In this document: positions 42,112 to 50,530 of the stretch, in pieces
Position numbering within the stretch: the first letter of the stretch is position 1
Layout of the letters: the number at the start of each line of letters is the position of its first letter
Source: a bacterium
GTDB taxonomy: Bacteria > Vulcanimicrobiota > Xenobia > Xenobiales > JADMJV01
DNA length: 64,000 bases
Reading direction: 5' to 3'
NCBI GenBank assembly: GCA_018780265.1
Contig: JADMJV010000024.1
Coordinates: 70,400 to 134,399, forward strand
Notes under the pieces: model-generated
What the model was told of the DNA's origin: nothing
The model's input: only the letters and a program-made list of their open reading frames with translations
The model's database searches: none
Program-made: the position numbers and the translations under genes

Positions 42112-43731
42112 TCAACGATTCTCCGCAATCCAGTCGGCCAGCGGGCGACTGGATACGCCGGCGTCCACTGATTGCAAGGCCTCCTCGCACCGCATGCGCA
42201 ACAACAGCCACGGGGCCACGGGGTGGTCGGGGTGGTCAAGCAGGTAGTCGGCCCAGTTGCCGTCATTCAGTTGAGCGAGATCTGTGGTCTGTAGGGCCTG
42301 GCGCATTTCTCTGCCAGCCATCTGCAATTGGGCGTGAAGCCACATTTTAGGGCTGGGGACCTTCTGCAGGGACAGGAGATGTTGGTTTCTCTCCAGGAAT
42401 GCCACCAGTCTTTCTACGGCCGAGAGGTGCAGGGCTCGCAGGAAAGGTGTATTCTCTACCGGTCGCGGTTGAGGCCCTGGCAGATAAAGGGCCAGGCTAT
42501 CTGGCTGAGCGTTGTCCGTGAAGGCCGAGCGAGGACCCCAATAGCGGGCACCCTCCAGGCCCTGCGCAGCGGGGTCCGGGGGGAGCCGCAAAAGAGTGGC
42601 CATATTGACGGGCAGGCTGAGGCTGGTGTGGGCGGGGAAGGACTGAAAACCCACGAGTCCGGGGTCAAGGGGCACGTGGCAGTAAACGCCATCTTCCCAG
42701 GAGATGGCCGGGCGAATTCGGTAACTCCAACCCCGCTCGTGAGCAGCCCGGGCCCAATTCACGGCGCCGCTGTTGCAGGGGTGGGCGGGAAAGAGCACCA
42801 CCTTATTCCCCTCTGCGGGAAGCTGATCAAAATGCTCGATAAGCTGCGTCCGGGGAAGTTCGGGCAGGGCTTGCAGGCTAAATATTTGCGACGATTCTAG
42901 CAGAGGGACGATTTCTTGAGTGCGGTCTTGCCAGCTCAGTCCGTAGCCCGCCAGCTCCAGGTCGACGGGCGCGTCCTGCGGCCCCAGGTCGGGGGGCAAA
43001 GAGGCATAGCCCAGGGGGGGAACCCAGAGCGTGTACTCGTCGACCATCTCGGCCTGGTCCAACTGGCTGAGGGGAAGGCGATCTGCCCGAGTGGGGCGAT
43101 CGGGAGAGTTGGAACCGAAGTAGAGCACGACCTGGTGGTCCCAGCCGAAGGACTCGGCCAGTTTCTCGGCCAGGGCCCGGATAAAGCCCCGAAATCGGCC
43201 GGCTTTCCAGCCTCCGCCGCTGTCGCCCAACGAGGGAACCTGAAAAACTACCTGGGAGGCCCTGGGGTCCACGGCCACGGCATGGAGGAGCAGGTCGTGG
43301 CCTTCGTAGATTTGCAGGCCATAGCGGAGCACGTCTACACGCAGGTCGGCCAGCAGGCAGTCGATCGAAGATACGCCAGGAAGAATGTCGATTGGGAACC
43401 CCTCCTGGGCCGTCTGTTCGATAGCCAGACGGCTGGGATCGCAGAAAACCAGCGGATGGCCGTAGGAGACCAGCGCTGCCGAGCGTCCCTGGCGCAGACA
43501 GGCCAGCACCTGATCGGCCATCTCCTGGTATGTATCGCGACGTGGCTTGCCCGGGCCATAATGGACCATGAGGTTGTAATAATTGGGATTGAGCCGGGAA
43601 AGCCAGGCCTGCTTGTCGAGGTGATCAGAGATGAGAAAAAGTTGGTTCGACTCGCGCAATGCCTGCAGGCATCGCTGGCTGGTCTGCTTAGGGCAGCGCA
43701 GTCCCAGGCCCAGCACACTCAATTTGCTCAC
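42112..43731 (-). CDS. Tandem tetrapyrrole-methylase-fold protein related to borosin N-methyltransferases
   Basis: 539 residues from GTG 43731 (AAGGAGGG upstream). The first domain (about 3-240) has the SAM methylase fold: LSVLGLGLR, LNPNYYNLMVHYGPGKPRRDTYQEM, VSYGHPLVFCDPS (SAM-binding YGHP at 90-93), ILPGVSSIDCLLADLRVD, WDHQVVLYFGS, LPLSQLDQ, TLWVPPLG. DTYxxM, GHPxVFxxPS, LPGxSxxDCLxADLxxD and the PLSQL...VPP tail are those of the OphMA/borosin methyltransferase branch. A second, degenerate copy follows (about 258-375): LELAGYGLSWQDRTQEIV, PAHPCNSGAVNWARAAHERGW, PAISWEDGVYCHVPLDPGLVGFQSF. The last 160 residues are helical. No obvious core peptide at the end. Confidence 0.8.
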   Translation of the reverse strand: MSKLSVLGLGLRCPKQTSQRCLQALRESNQLFLISDHLDKQAWLSRLNPNYYNLMVHYGPGKPRRDTYQEMADQVLACLRQGRSAALVSYGHPLVFCDPSRLAIEQTAQEGFPIDILPGVSSIDCLLADLRVDVLRYGLQIYEGHDLLLHAVAVDPRASQVVFQVPSLGDSGGGWKAGRFRGFIRALAEKLAESFGWDHQVVLYFGSNSPDRPTRADRLPLSQLDQAEMVDEYTLWVPPLGYASLPPDLGPQDAPVDLELAGYGLSWQDRTQEIVPLLESSQIFSLQALPELPRTQLIEHFDQLPAEGNKVVLFPAHPCNSGAVNWARAAHERGWSYRIRPAISWEDGVYCHVPLDPGLVGFQSFPAHTSLSLPVNMATLLRLPPDPAAQGLEGARYWGPRSAFTDNAQPDSLALYLPGPQPRPVENTPFLRALHLSAVERLVAFLERNQHLLSLQKVPSPKMWLHAQLQMAGREMRQALQTTDLAQLNDGNWADYLLDHPDHPVAPWLLLRMRCEEALQSVDAGVSSRPLADWIAENR

Positions 43732-43892
43732 CGTCCCTCCTTTGCTGTCTCCTGTTTCCTCCCTCCGCCGTGGCCGGCAACGTACCCGGGGCCACCTTGC
43801 TGCTTTTACTTGGTACGATGACCTGAATCGTGGAATCTCGGTAGGATGCAAAACGCGGGAGGGCCGCTGGATGGTGCGCTCCCCCTGGTTGG

Positions 43893-43906
43893 CCGGCCAT
43901 GGCCGG
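43893..43906. repeat. 14-bp perfect palindrome
   Basis: CCGGCCATGGCCGG is self-complementary. It lies 160 bases upstream of the methylase-fold gene start (43731, minus strand) within a 280-base gap that otherwise shows no gene. Possible operator; GC-rich palindromes also arise by chance. Confidence 0.3.
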
Positions 43907-44011
43907 AGGTTTGGTGTCGGGGAGATGATAGGAGTGCTGGGGTGGAATATCTGGCTGGGACCGGCTTTGGGGCTGCAAACCCCGGCGGCACCGTCGCCTC
44001 GCTCAAGCTCC

Positions 44012-44623
44012 TTAAGCGATGTAGTGCTTGACTACTTCGAGAATCTTGGCCTCAGCGCCGTTCATGAGAATCTTGGTGGTGGTTTGGGGACCATTGGGAG
44101 GATAGCCGCGGGCCGACTCCTGGTCGCCGCTGCCCCAGCCTACCGTGCACAGCGTTCCGGAGTAGTAGAAATTGGATTTCTGACCGACCCGGGCGGCGAA
44201 AAAGTCTTGCAGCGTTTTGATGTCCGCGGCCGAGATTTCGGGCTGAGCTACTCCGGCGTCCATCAAAGCGTTGCGCAGTTCGCTGCGCAGGCGCGAGTCG
44301 CGGTTCAGGGTGCGATCGGCATGCTTTTGGTTGCTGTCGATCATGCGATTGGCCCTTTCCTGACCGATACGAGCCTGCTTCTCCACCTGGAATGGGAAGG
44401 AGGCCTTCTCCACGTGATAGACCTGCCACCCTTCGATGCCATCGCCCAGTTGCTCGGACAGGCTGGTCACCATTTGCTGAGCCGCCTGGGTTGGGCGCTG
44501 TGCGAGACTGGCTTGGGGCGAGAGTTGCACCCCGTCAACGGGAGTGGTGTCGGCGGGAGGCGCGCTAAATGTTGCGGCCTGGCTCAGTCGAGCCAAGCCA
44601 AGGGGGTTGGTTGAAATCTGCAT
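44012..44623 (-). CDS. 203-aa protein with disordered N-terminus, candidate export substrate
   Basis: Unknown family. First 50 residues: Ser/Thr/Pro/Ala-rich with AATFSAPP (about 16-23) and DGVQLSP (about 30-36), then helical, charged region (SEQLGDGIEGWQVYHVEKASFPFQVEKQARIGQERANRMID) and a C-terminal part with two Cys/Tyr-containing segments (NFYYSGTLCTVGWGSGDQES). No signal peptide or membrane helix. The N-terminal features match those of 33484 and 25448 in position and composition. Start ATG 44623. Confidence 0.65.
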   Translation of the reverse strand: MQISTNPLGLARLSQAATFSAPPADTTPVDGVQLSPQASLAQRPTQAAQQMVTSLSEQLGDGIEGWQVYHVEKASFPFQVEKQARIGQERANRMIDSNQKHADRTLNRDSRLRSELRNALMDAGVAQPEISAADIKTLQDFFAARVGQKSNFYYSGTLCTVGWGSGDQESARGYPPNGPQTTTKILMNGAEAKILEVVKHYIA

Positions 44624-45256
44624 GGGCCCAGGCTAGCGGATAACCCTGAAAAATTTCTGCAAAGCCATGGATTTTGTACGCTCGACTCGGCAAAGGAGCC
44701 CTCGACTCTTTCGGGAAGCTCCCGCCATCCCCCCACCGCAAAGGAGTCCAATGGGTCGGCTTTTGCTGTTTTGGAATGGCCATCCCGCCGATGGGCTGCG
44801 GCAGCGGCGGGGGCACGGCCAGCGACGCCGGATCACACCCAGCGCTCGGTGCAGATATTTCGCTCCAATGCCGCGGCTTTGCAGCCGGACCGCAATCTGT
44901 CTGGCCAATCCGGTTTTGACCACCAACCTGCCGCGGGATATCTTCCTCGACCGCACTCGTTAATTTGGTGAAAACTTCCGGGGATGCGACCTCCTAAACA
45001 AGCCTCCATCTCTTTCCCGTTGTGATCGAGCAAAGGGGCCCCCGAAATGGGCTTGGCCAGGCGCGCATCTCCGAGTCGGCGGGGCTGAGTTCGCCCACCA
45101 CTTCTGCCCCAAAAATCGCCGCCGCAAGCCCCCGTTCGTCGGGAGGTGGCCTGTCTCACCCCATCTTGGCACAGAGAGGCAAGCCTTAAGGTTATTTTTT
45201 ACCACAAATCCCGGCATCGGCGGGTAGCCCCACACCGGCGTAAAAAGGGAGAAAGC
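44624..45256. other. Intergenic region without intact gene; possible decayed gene on the minus strand
   Basis: Six overlapping open frames exist but none has a ribosome site and sensible composition. On the minus strand, coding-like pieces change frame: VVGELSPADSEMRA, AKPISGAPLLDHNGKEMEACLG and, in the next frame, EVFTKLTSAVEEDIPRQVGG. The pattern GELxPADxE...KPISGAPxxxH resembles the start of GIDE/LemA-linked membrane proteins, but this is a weak resemblance. About 633 bases with no supported gene. Confidence 0.3.
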
Positions 45257-45928
45257 ATGACGCCATGTGCCCAGTGCGGAGCCAATAACGCCGGCGATGA
45301 CAAATTTTGCCCCCACTGCGGAGCCTCTCTACAGGCCCCGACAGTCCAGACTGGAGTCGAGCCGCGTTCGCTCCAATGGATACCGGTATTTCTTTTGCTA
45401 GGAGCCGTCATTCTGGGTGTCAGTGGATTGCTGGCCAGCAAACTGTTCGCCCTGGCACGGGATCGCCAATCCGCCAGCCCGACCGCCACGCCCACAGTTC
45501 CTGCCAAAGACTACTCCAATCCCTGGCCCTCCTCCGAAACCATACCGACCTCAACCCCCACGGCCAGCCCCAGTGATGAGGCTACCGCCGCCCCGGACAT
45601 GCAAGCGCAATTGGATGAATACTACCGACTCATCGACGCCAAGTTGCTCAATCGGGCCTATGCCTTGCGCAGCCAGCGTTCGCGAACCAAAACCAGTCTG
45701 GCTGAGTTTGAAAAGATTTGGGGAAACAATCGCTCGATCAGCATGGAAGACTTTCAGATCCTCAACCAGACCCCCGACAAGGCTGGCGTGCAAATCAAGC
45801 TGCGTGCCGAAGACCTGAACGAAAATACGGGAAAGACCACGGTCACCATGTATCAGGGCAAAGTGACTCTAGTCCTCGAGGAGAACCTTTGGCGCTACGA
45901 CGGGGGCGATTTCCAAGCCGAAGACTGA
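45257..45928 (+). CDS. Zinc-ribbon membrane-anchored protein
   Basis: 223 residues from ATG 45257 (AGGGAGAAAG upstream). Zinc ribbon CAQCGANNAGDDKFCPHCGASL (two CxxC, about 4-22), membrane helix (about 38-60: WIPVFLLLGAVILGVSGLLA), Ser/Thr/Pro-rich linker (about 70-110), and an outer domain (about 115-223) with YYRLIDAKLLNRAYALRSQRSRTKTSLAEFEKIWGNNRSI and VTMYQGKVTLVLEENLWRYDGGDF. The NTF2-like fold would fit the ending. No family name assigned. Confidence 0.75.
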   Translation: MTPCAQCGANNAGDDKFCPHCGASLQAPTVQTGVEPRSLQWIPVFLLLGAVILGVSGLLASKLFALARDRQSASPTATPTVPAKDYSNPWPSSETIPTSTPTASPSDEATAAPDMQAQLDEYYRLIDAKLLNRAYALRSQRSRTKTSLAEFEKIWGNNRSISMEDFQILNQTPDKAGVQIKLRAEDLNENTGKTTVTMYQGKVTLVLEENLWRYDGGDFQAED

Positions 45929-46094
45929 CCGCCTACACGGGTTATGCCAAGGACAGCACCAACTATCCGCAACACAACGCCGTCGAAGGGCTGATCGACC
46001 ACCCCAAGTGCGGCGGGTGTCCTGGCTGTGAAGCGGCCTTTGTCCGGGCCTGGGGCCAGGACGGTCATCACGCAGGAATCAACCGCACGCGGGC

Positions 46095-47519
46095 TTAGAC
46101 CACATCGACGCGGACCTTTCGGCCCTTGATAGAGCCGGCGCGCAGCTTTTCGGCGGCGCCCCGGGCCAGCTGCGAGGAAACGGCTACGTAGGAGATTCGA
46201 TCCAGAATTTCGATCTTGCCTACGTCCGCCTTGTCCAGGCCGATGTCCCCGGTGAGCGCCCCTAAAATGTCGCCGGGACGCATTTTCTGCTGGCGCCCTG
46301 CCCAAATGTGAAGTGTTGTCATAGCCGGCGCGCGGTTAAGATTGCTGGCCAGATTGGGGCTGTGCTGACCGGGCGCCACGCGCTCAACGGGGGAGCCGGT
46401 GGTTCTTTCGTAGAGGTCCAGCTTACTGTGTTCGCGCGCCAAACCCAAATTGAGGGCCAGGCCCGTCTGACCGGCCCGCCCCGTGCGCCCAATCCGGTGT
46501 AGATAGACCTCTGGCAGGCCAGGCAGGTCATGATTGACCACCACGTCTAACTCAATCACATCCAGTCCACGGGCGGCCACGTCGGTAGCCACAAGCACCC
46601 GCGTCGACCCATTGCGGAAGAGAGCCATGGCCCGGTCACGCTCGGCCTGATCCAGGTCGCCGTGGAGCGCGTCAGCGGCCAGTCCCACCTGACTCAGTTG
46701 ACGGGCCAGTTCGGCAGCGGTTGCTTTGAGGTGGCAAAAGACCAGGGCCGACTTGGGATTGAGCTGCTGCAGCAGTCGGCTCAAAGTGGCGGCCTTATGG
46801 CTGACCTCGTCTACTTCAAAAAAGACTTGCTGGATCTGAGGAGGCAGGTCGGTCCGGTGGTCAATGGTCAGGCGCACCGGGCTGCGTTGGAAAAGATTGC
46901 TCATCTCCAGCAGAGCCGCCTCCATCGTGGCCGAGAAGTAAATAGTCTGGCGATTCTGGGGAGCCTGGGCCAGAATATCGCGTATCTCACCGGCAAAACC
47001 CATATCCAGCATCCGGTCGGCTTCGTCCAAAACCAGTCGATTCAGGTGTTGCAGCGAGACAGTGCCGCGACGAAGATGGTCGAGCATGCGGCCCGGTGTG
47101 GCCACGGCAATGTGCAGTCCCTGGGCCATCGAAGCGGTTTGCACGCGAACCGGTGGCCCGCCAGCTAAAATCTGAACCTGCAAACCCGGCAAACGGCGCC
47201 CCAGTTTGCGAAATTCGCGAGCCACCTGAGTGCAAAGTTCGCGAGTAGGGCATAACACCAAGGATTGCAGAACTCGTTTCTCCAGCCTGTTCAGTTGCAG
47301 GAGGGGCAGGGCAAAGGCCAGCGTTTTGCCCGAACCCGTTTTAGACTGACCGCTAAAATCGCGGCCCTGCAGCAACACAGGAATGGCCCCCGCCTGGATA
47401 GGCGTCATGCTGGTCAAGCCCAGTTCGGCGAGCACCTCGAGCAATTCAGGCGAAAGTGGGAGTGAAGAAAAGGGGACCTTTGGCGTCGGCCGCAAGTCAG
47501 TCGTTCCAGCTGGGAGCAC
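46095..47519 (-). CDS. dbpA: DEAD-box RNA helicase, DbpA-like
   Basis: 474 residues. All DEAD-box motifs: Q motif GLTSMTPIQAGAIPVLLQG, motif I SKTGSGKT, PTRELCTQV, TPGRM, motif II DEAD, motif III SAT, HGDLDQAERD, VATDVAARGLDV, and HRIGRTGRAG. The C-terminal 75 residues (LHIWAGRQQKMRPGDILGALTGDIGLDKADVGKIEILDRISYVAV) form the DbpA RNA-binding domain that recognises 23S hairpin 92. Role: 50S ribosome assembly. Start GTG 47519 is used; the 5' end overlaps the next gene by 23 bases. Confidence 0.93.
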   Translation of the reverse strand: MLPAGTTDLRPTPKVPFSSLPLSPELLEVLAELGLTSMTPIQAGAIPVLLQGRDFSGQSKTGSGKTLAFALPLLQLNRLEKRVLQSLVLCPTRELCTQVAREFRKLGRRLPGLQVQILAGGPPVRVQTASMAQGLHIAVATPGRMLDHLRRGTVSLQHLNRLVLDEADRMLDMGFAGEIRDILAQAPQNRQTIYFSATMEAALLEMSNLFQRSPVRLTIDHRTDLPPQIQQVFFEVDEVSHKAATLSRLLQQLNPKSALVFCHLKATAAELARQLSQVGLAADALHGDLDQAERDRAMALFRNGSTRVLVATDVAARGLDVIELDVVVNHDLPGLPEVYLHRIGRTGRAGQTGLALNLGLAREHSKLDLYERTTGSPVERVAPGQHSPNLASNLNRAPAMTTLHIWAGRQQKMRPGDILGALTGDIGLDKADVGKIEILDRISYVAVSSQLARGAAEKLRAGSIKGRKVRVDVV

Positions 47520-48747
47520 CGGCTCGGGTCATTTGGGCCTCGGTGGGCCACAGTCCCTTCGACAAAATTTTGCAACTGGAATTGGGACGCTCTTTGCGAA
47601 CCAGGGCCGGCTGATTGCGCATCAGTTGAGCCATCTTGTCCAGCGTCTCATCGCACAAATGGACGCTGCTGCCGCACAGCAGATGATCCAGGCGCCACAA
47701 GGCATACACTTGAGTGGACAGATTGGGGCTGTCCAGCCAGGCCGTAAGAGCCTCGACCTGGTTGGGCGAGGCCAGCACCTTGTCGGCTTCCTGCATCTCC
47801 AGGGGTTCGGGCGCTTTGGGGTTGACCAGATACTCCGCCGCCGCAGCCAGACGCTGAACGCGTGTCTCGCTATAATATTCAAGCAGGGCATGATCGGTTG
47901 GGATGTCTTGATTGTCAAAAATGATGGCCCGATTTTTGTAGACCACATCTGCCTGCTCCTGAGTCATCCTGGGAAAAGCCGCCCCCCCGGCGCGACCGCG
48001 GCTGATACTGCGAACTTGCAGGGTCTTGTCGCGCTCGCCAGTGTAAGGCGACATCGTCATCCAGGCCATACGCATACGCGGTTTTTTTGCCCGAAAGGTA
48101 ACATGTCCCTTATACCAGATGTCGTAATCCAGGTCGGAGCCACACAGCGCCAGCATATCGATATGAATGTCCTGCTTGGGCTGAAAGGCCGAACTCTTGG
48201 AGGCATCGTCGCCATACTGGAGTTCCGGCATCAGACAGGCAGCGGCCACTTCGCAGCCCAGACTGTGACCCCACATACTGAAATGGGCTTTGGGGTACTG
48301 CTTCTGAAGCATCAGCAACACCTGGCGAGAGGCCTGGTGGCCCACGTTGCGGGCTCGCCCCAGAGCTTCAAAATACACGTCCTCGGCATCCCACGGGACA
48401 CCCGCACCGGGCAGGGCCGACTCCCACTGAATGCCCACCACCAGAACCTTCTCGTTGCGTTTAGCAAATTCAGCCTGCGCGCGCAAGGCCACCTGCTGAA
48501 ACTGAGCGGAGCTATCCTCTCGCATCGTGTGATATCCATGCATGAGCACCACAATGCTGGTGGGGTGAGGCTGCTTCTTGATGACAGCTTTAAGCGTGTC
48601 GTCCAACTGGGCAGGACTGAGCAGGCTGCCCTCGGGTGTCCAAACAGGCACAAAAGCGGAGGTGTCCGGCGCTGCATCCTGGGCCAGACCTGGCTGCCAC
48701 AGCAAGACCAGTAACAGAGGCAATAAAAATAGAGAGCGAATCCGCAA
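47497..48747 (-). CDS. Secreted alpha/beta hydrolase
   Basis: 416 residues. Signal peptide (about 1-23, LLLVLLWQPGLAQ), then IVVLMHGYHTMRED (the HG oxyanion region) and WGHSLGCEVAA with the GHSLG nucleophile elbow (about 167-171). Resembles DUF900-type esterase/lipases. The C-terminal half (about 290-416) is helical, HEAT-like. Substrate unknown. Location upstream of the helicase gene on the same strand, overlapping by 23 bases. Confidence 0.85.
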   Translation of the reverse strand: MRIRSLFLLPLLLVLLWQPGLAQDAAPDTSAFVPVWTPEGSLLSPAQLDDTLKAVIKKQPHPTSIVVLMHGYHTMREDSSAQFQQVALRAQAEFAKRNEKVLVVGIQWESALPGAGVPWDAEDVYFEALGRARNVGHQASRQVLLMLQKQYPKAHFSMWGHSLGCEVAAACLMPELQYGDDASKSSAFQPKQDIHIDMLALCGSDLDYDIWYKGHVTFRAKKPRMRMAWMTMSPYTGERDKTLQVRSISRGRAGGAAFPRMTQEQADVVYKNRAIIFDNQDIPTDHALLEYYSETRVQRLAAAAEYLVNPKAPEPLEMQEADKVLASPNQVEALTAWLDSPNLSTQVYALWRLDHLLCGSSVHLCDETLDKMAQLMRNQPALVRKERPNSSCKILSKGLWPTEAQMTRAGAPSWND

Positions 48748-48891
48748 GACAACTCCTTGGCAAATCTTTTTGAGGCGTGGGAGTTCTCGTCCCCCTCTGC
48801 GACTCCTTGCAGGACTGACCTCAGACGGGAGTCAAGCTTTCTGGCCTTCCAAAGGTTTTGGCTGGCACTGTCGAATGCCCTGGTCACGGCT

Positions 48892-49824
48892 ATGTCACTC
48901 GCCTCTCAGGAAATTCTTAAAGAGCGCTATGAGATCGTCCGCCGCATCAAGAGCGGTGGCATGGGTGCCGTCTATGAAGCCATCGACCGCAACCTGGCCC
49001 ATACTGCTTGCGCTATCAAGGAGGTGCTGGCCAGCGCCCTACAAGGCCCGGACGCCCAATATGTCTTGCAATCCTTCGAAAGCGAAGTGCGGGCGCTGGC
49101 CACCCTGGACCATCCCAATATCCCACGCGTCCGCGACTATTTTGAGATCGACGGGCGCCGCTACATCGTGATGGATCTGGTGCAGGGCCAGCCCCTCGAC
49201 GACGAGCTTGCCGAACACCTTCGAGTGACCCAACAGCCGATGGACCCCGCCGTGGCCGCTCTGGACATGGTCGTGGTGTTGGATACTTTGCAGTATCTCC
49301 ATCGCTTACGGCCACCCATTGTCCATCGTGACATCAAACCGGCCAACCTGATTCGCGACCAACGTAGTGGCAAGATGAAACTGGTTGACTTCGGCATCGC
49401 TCGCAGCGTAGAGACCAAGTCGGTACAGACCCAAGTGGGCACACCCGGCTTTTGTGCCCCCGAGCAAATGGCAGGCCAGGCTGAAGCCCGATCCGATCTG
49501 TATTCGGTGGGAGCCACTCTGTGCTATCTGTGCACCGGCATCCAGCCCAGGGCCTACTCCCTTGAACCTATGGCTCCCGATCTCCCCGACCATCCTGGCC
49601 TGGTAGCCATTGTCAAGAAGGCCACCGCCTTCAAAGCCGAAGATCGCTATGGCGACGCGGAGCAAATGGCGCACGCTCTGCGCCGCTGGTTGCGCAACGA
49701 AAAGTCCGGCCACATCTCCGCAGATCAAATCCCGGCTACGATTCGCCCGACCGCGCTATGCCAGCCGAGTCGGCCACCCACGACAAACTGCTCTACACGA
49801 TTGTGGGGCTGTTGCTCTGTTTGA
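48892..49824 (+). CDS. Eukaryotic-like Ser/Thr protein kinase
   Basis: 310 residues from ATG 48892. Kinase motifs: glycine loop IKSGGMGAVYEA, Lys in ACAIKEVL, HRDIKPANLI (catalytic), DFGIA, GTPGFCAPEQMAG and SDLYSVGATLCYL. The C-terminus RWLRNEKSGHISADQIPATIRPT is followed by an odd 23-residue Cys/Arg/Ser tail that overlaps the next gene by 67 bases. Normally such kinases continue into a membrane helix, which here lies in another frame (49758). A frameshift between kinase and membrane part is therefore likely. Confidence 0.9.
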   Translation: MSLASQEILKERYEIVRRIKSGGMGAVYEAIDRNLAHTACAIKEVLASALQGPDAQYVLQSFESEVRALATLDHPNIPRVRDYFEIDGRRYIVMDLVQGQPLDDELAEHLRVTQQPMDPAVAALDMVVVLDTLQYLHRLRPPIVHRDIKPANLIRDQRSGKMKLVDFGIARSVETKSVQTQVGTPGFCAPEQMAGQAEARSDLYSVGATLCYLCTGIQPRAYSLEPMAPDLPDHPGLVAIVKKATAFKAEDRYGDAEQMAHALRRWLRNEKSGHISADQIPATIRPTALCQPSRPPTTNCSTRLWGCCSV

Positions 49825-50507
49825 TAGGAGGCTTTTTTCTTTGGGTGCGAGCCCAGGATCAGGCCACCTATACCCAATCCCGACCCGTTCAAGTGGCTCA
49901 AGCGACTCTAACTCCGGCGGCTTCACCGCCCCGCCTGGCCGTTCCCAAGCAGCGCGAAGCCAAATCAAAGCCCAGACCCACGCTACCAGCCAGGCCCAAG
50001 CCCAAGCCGCAACCGGTGGTCCGACCTATCCAGCCTGAAGTTGTAGCCCCGCGCGGGCCAGACGAGGCCGCCTACCCTGTGGCTAGAGGCTCCAGGCCGG
50101 CGCCCTCTCGGACCACAGAACCCTTAACTCCTCCCATCAACAACACACGTGGCCAGGTTCAAGACGGTATCGCCGGCTTCTGGAGAACGGGGGATGTGAT
50201 TGGGGCAGGCGGTGTCTACTCCAAGACCGTCAATGGTTACAGGATAGACATCCGCACTCACGAGTTTCCTGGCCAAACAAGAGACCAGATTCGAGAGCGG
50301 CAGGGCAGCCCGATGATAGGGTATCCCTCTCCCATCATCCGCAATCGAGGTTGGTGCACTGGCAACACGTTCTCAGACCGTCATCAGGGTTGGCACATCA
50401 ATGATGGTGTCATGTATGACATTCAGGTGCGTCCAGCCCACTTCGATAGTCGTCTCATGGGCGAAGTGGATCGATTTTTGGACGCCTATCCTCCACCCAG
50501 GACGTGA
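49758..50507 (+). CDS. Single-pass membrane protein with C-terminal domain, probable former part of the upstream kinase
   Basis: 249 residues from ATG 49758, inside the kinase end. One membrane helix (about 8-29: KLLYTIVGLLLCLIGGFFLWV), a Pro/Lys/Arg-rich linker (about 45-120) and a C-terminal domain (about 130-249) with GFWRTGDVIGAGGVYSKTVNGYRIDIRTHEF, RNRGWCTGNTFSDRHQGWHIN and VRPAHFDSRLMGEVDRFLDAYPP. No known family for the outer domain. In the usual arrangement it would be the extracellular part of the kinase. No strong ribosome site precedes its ATG. Confidence 0.7.
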   Translation: MPAESATHDKLLYTIVGLLLCLIGGFFLWVRAQDQATYTQSRPVQVAQATLTPAASPPRLAVPKQREAKSKPRPTLPARPKPKPQPVVRPIQPEVVAPRGPDEAAYPVARGSRPAPSRTTEPLTPPINNTRGQVQDGIAGFWRTGDVIGAGGVYSKTVNGYRIDIRTHEFPGQTRDQIRERQGSPMIGYPSPIIRNRGWCTGNTFSDRHQGWHINDGVMYDIQVRPAHFDSRLMGEVDRFLDAYPPPRT

Positions 50508-50530
50508 GCCCTCGGGGAGAATGAGGACGA

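Noticed and set aside
42916..43821. 301-residue plus-strand frame across the methylase-fold gene
   Set aside because: Antisense of the strong minus-strand gene; no ribosome site.
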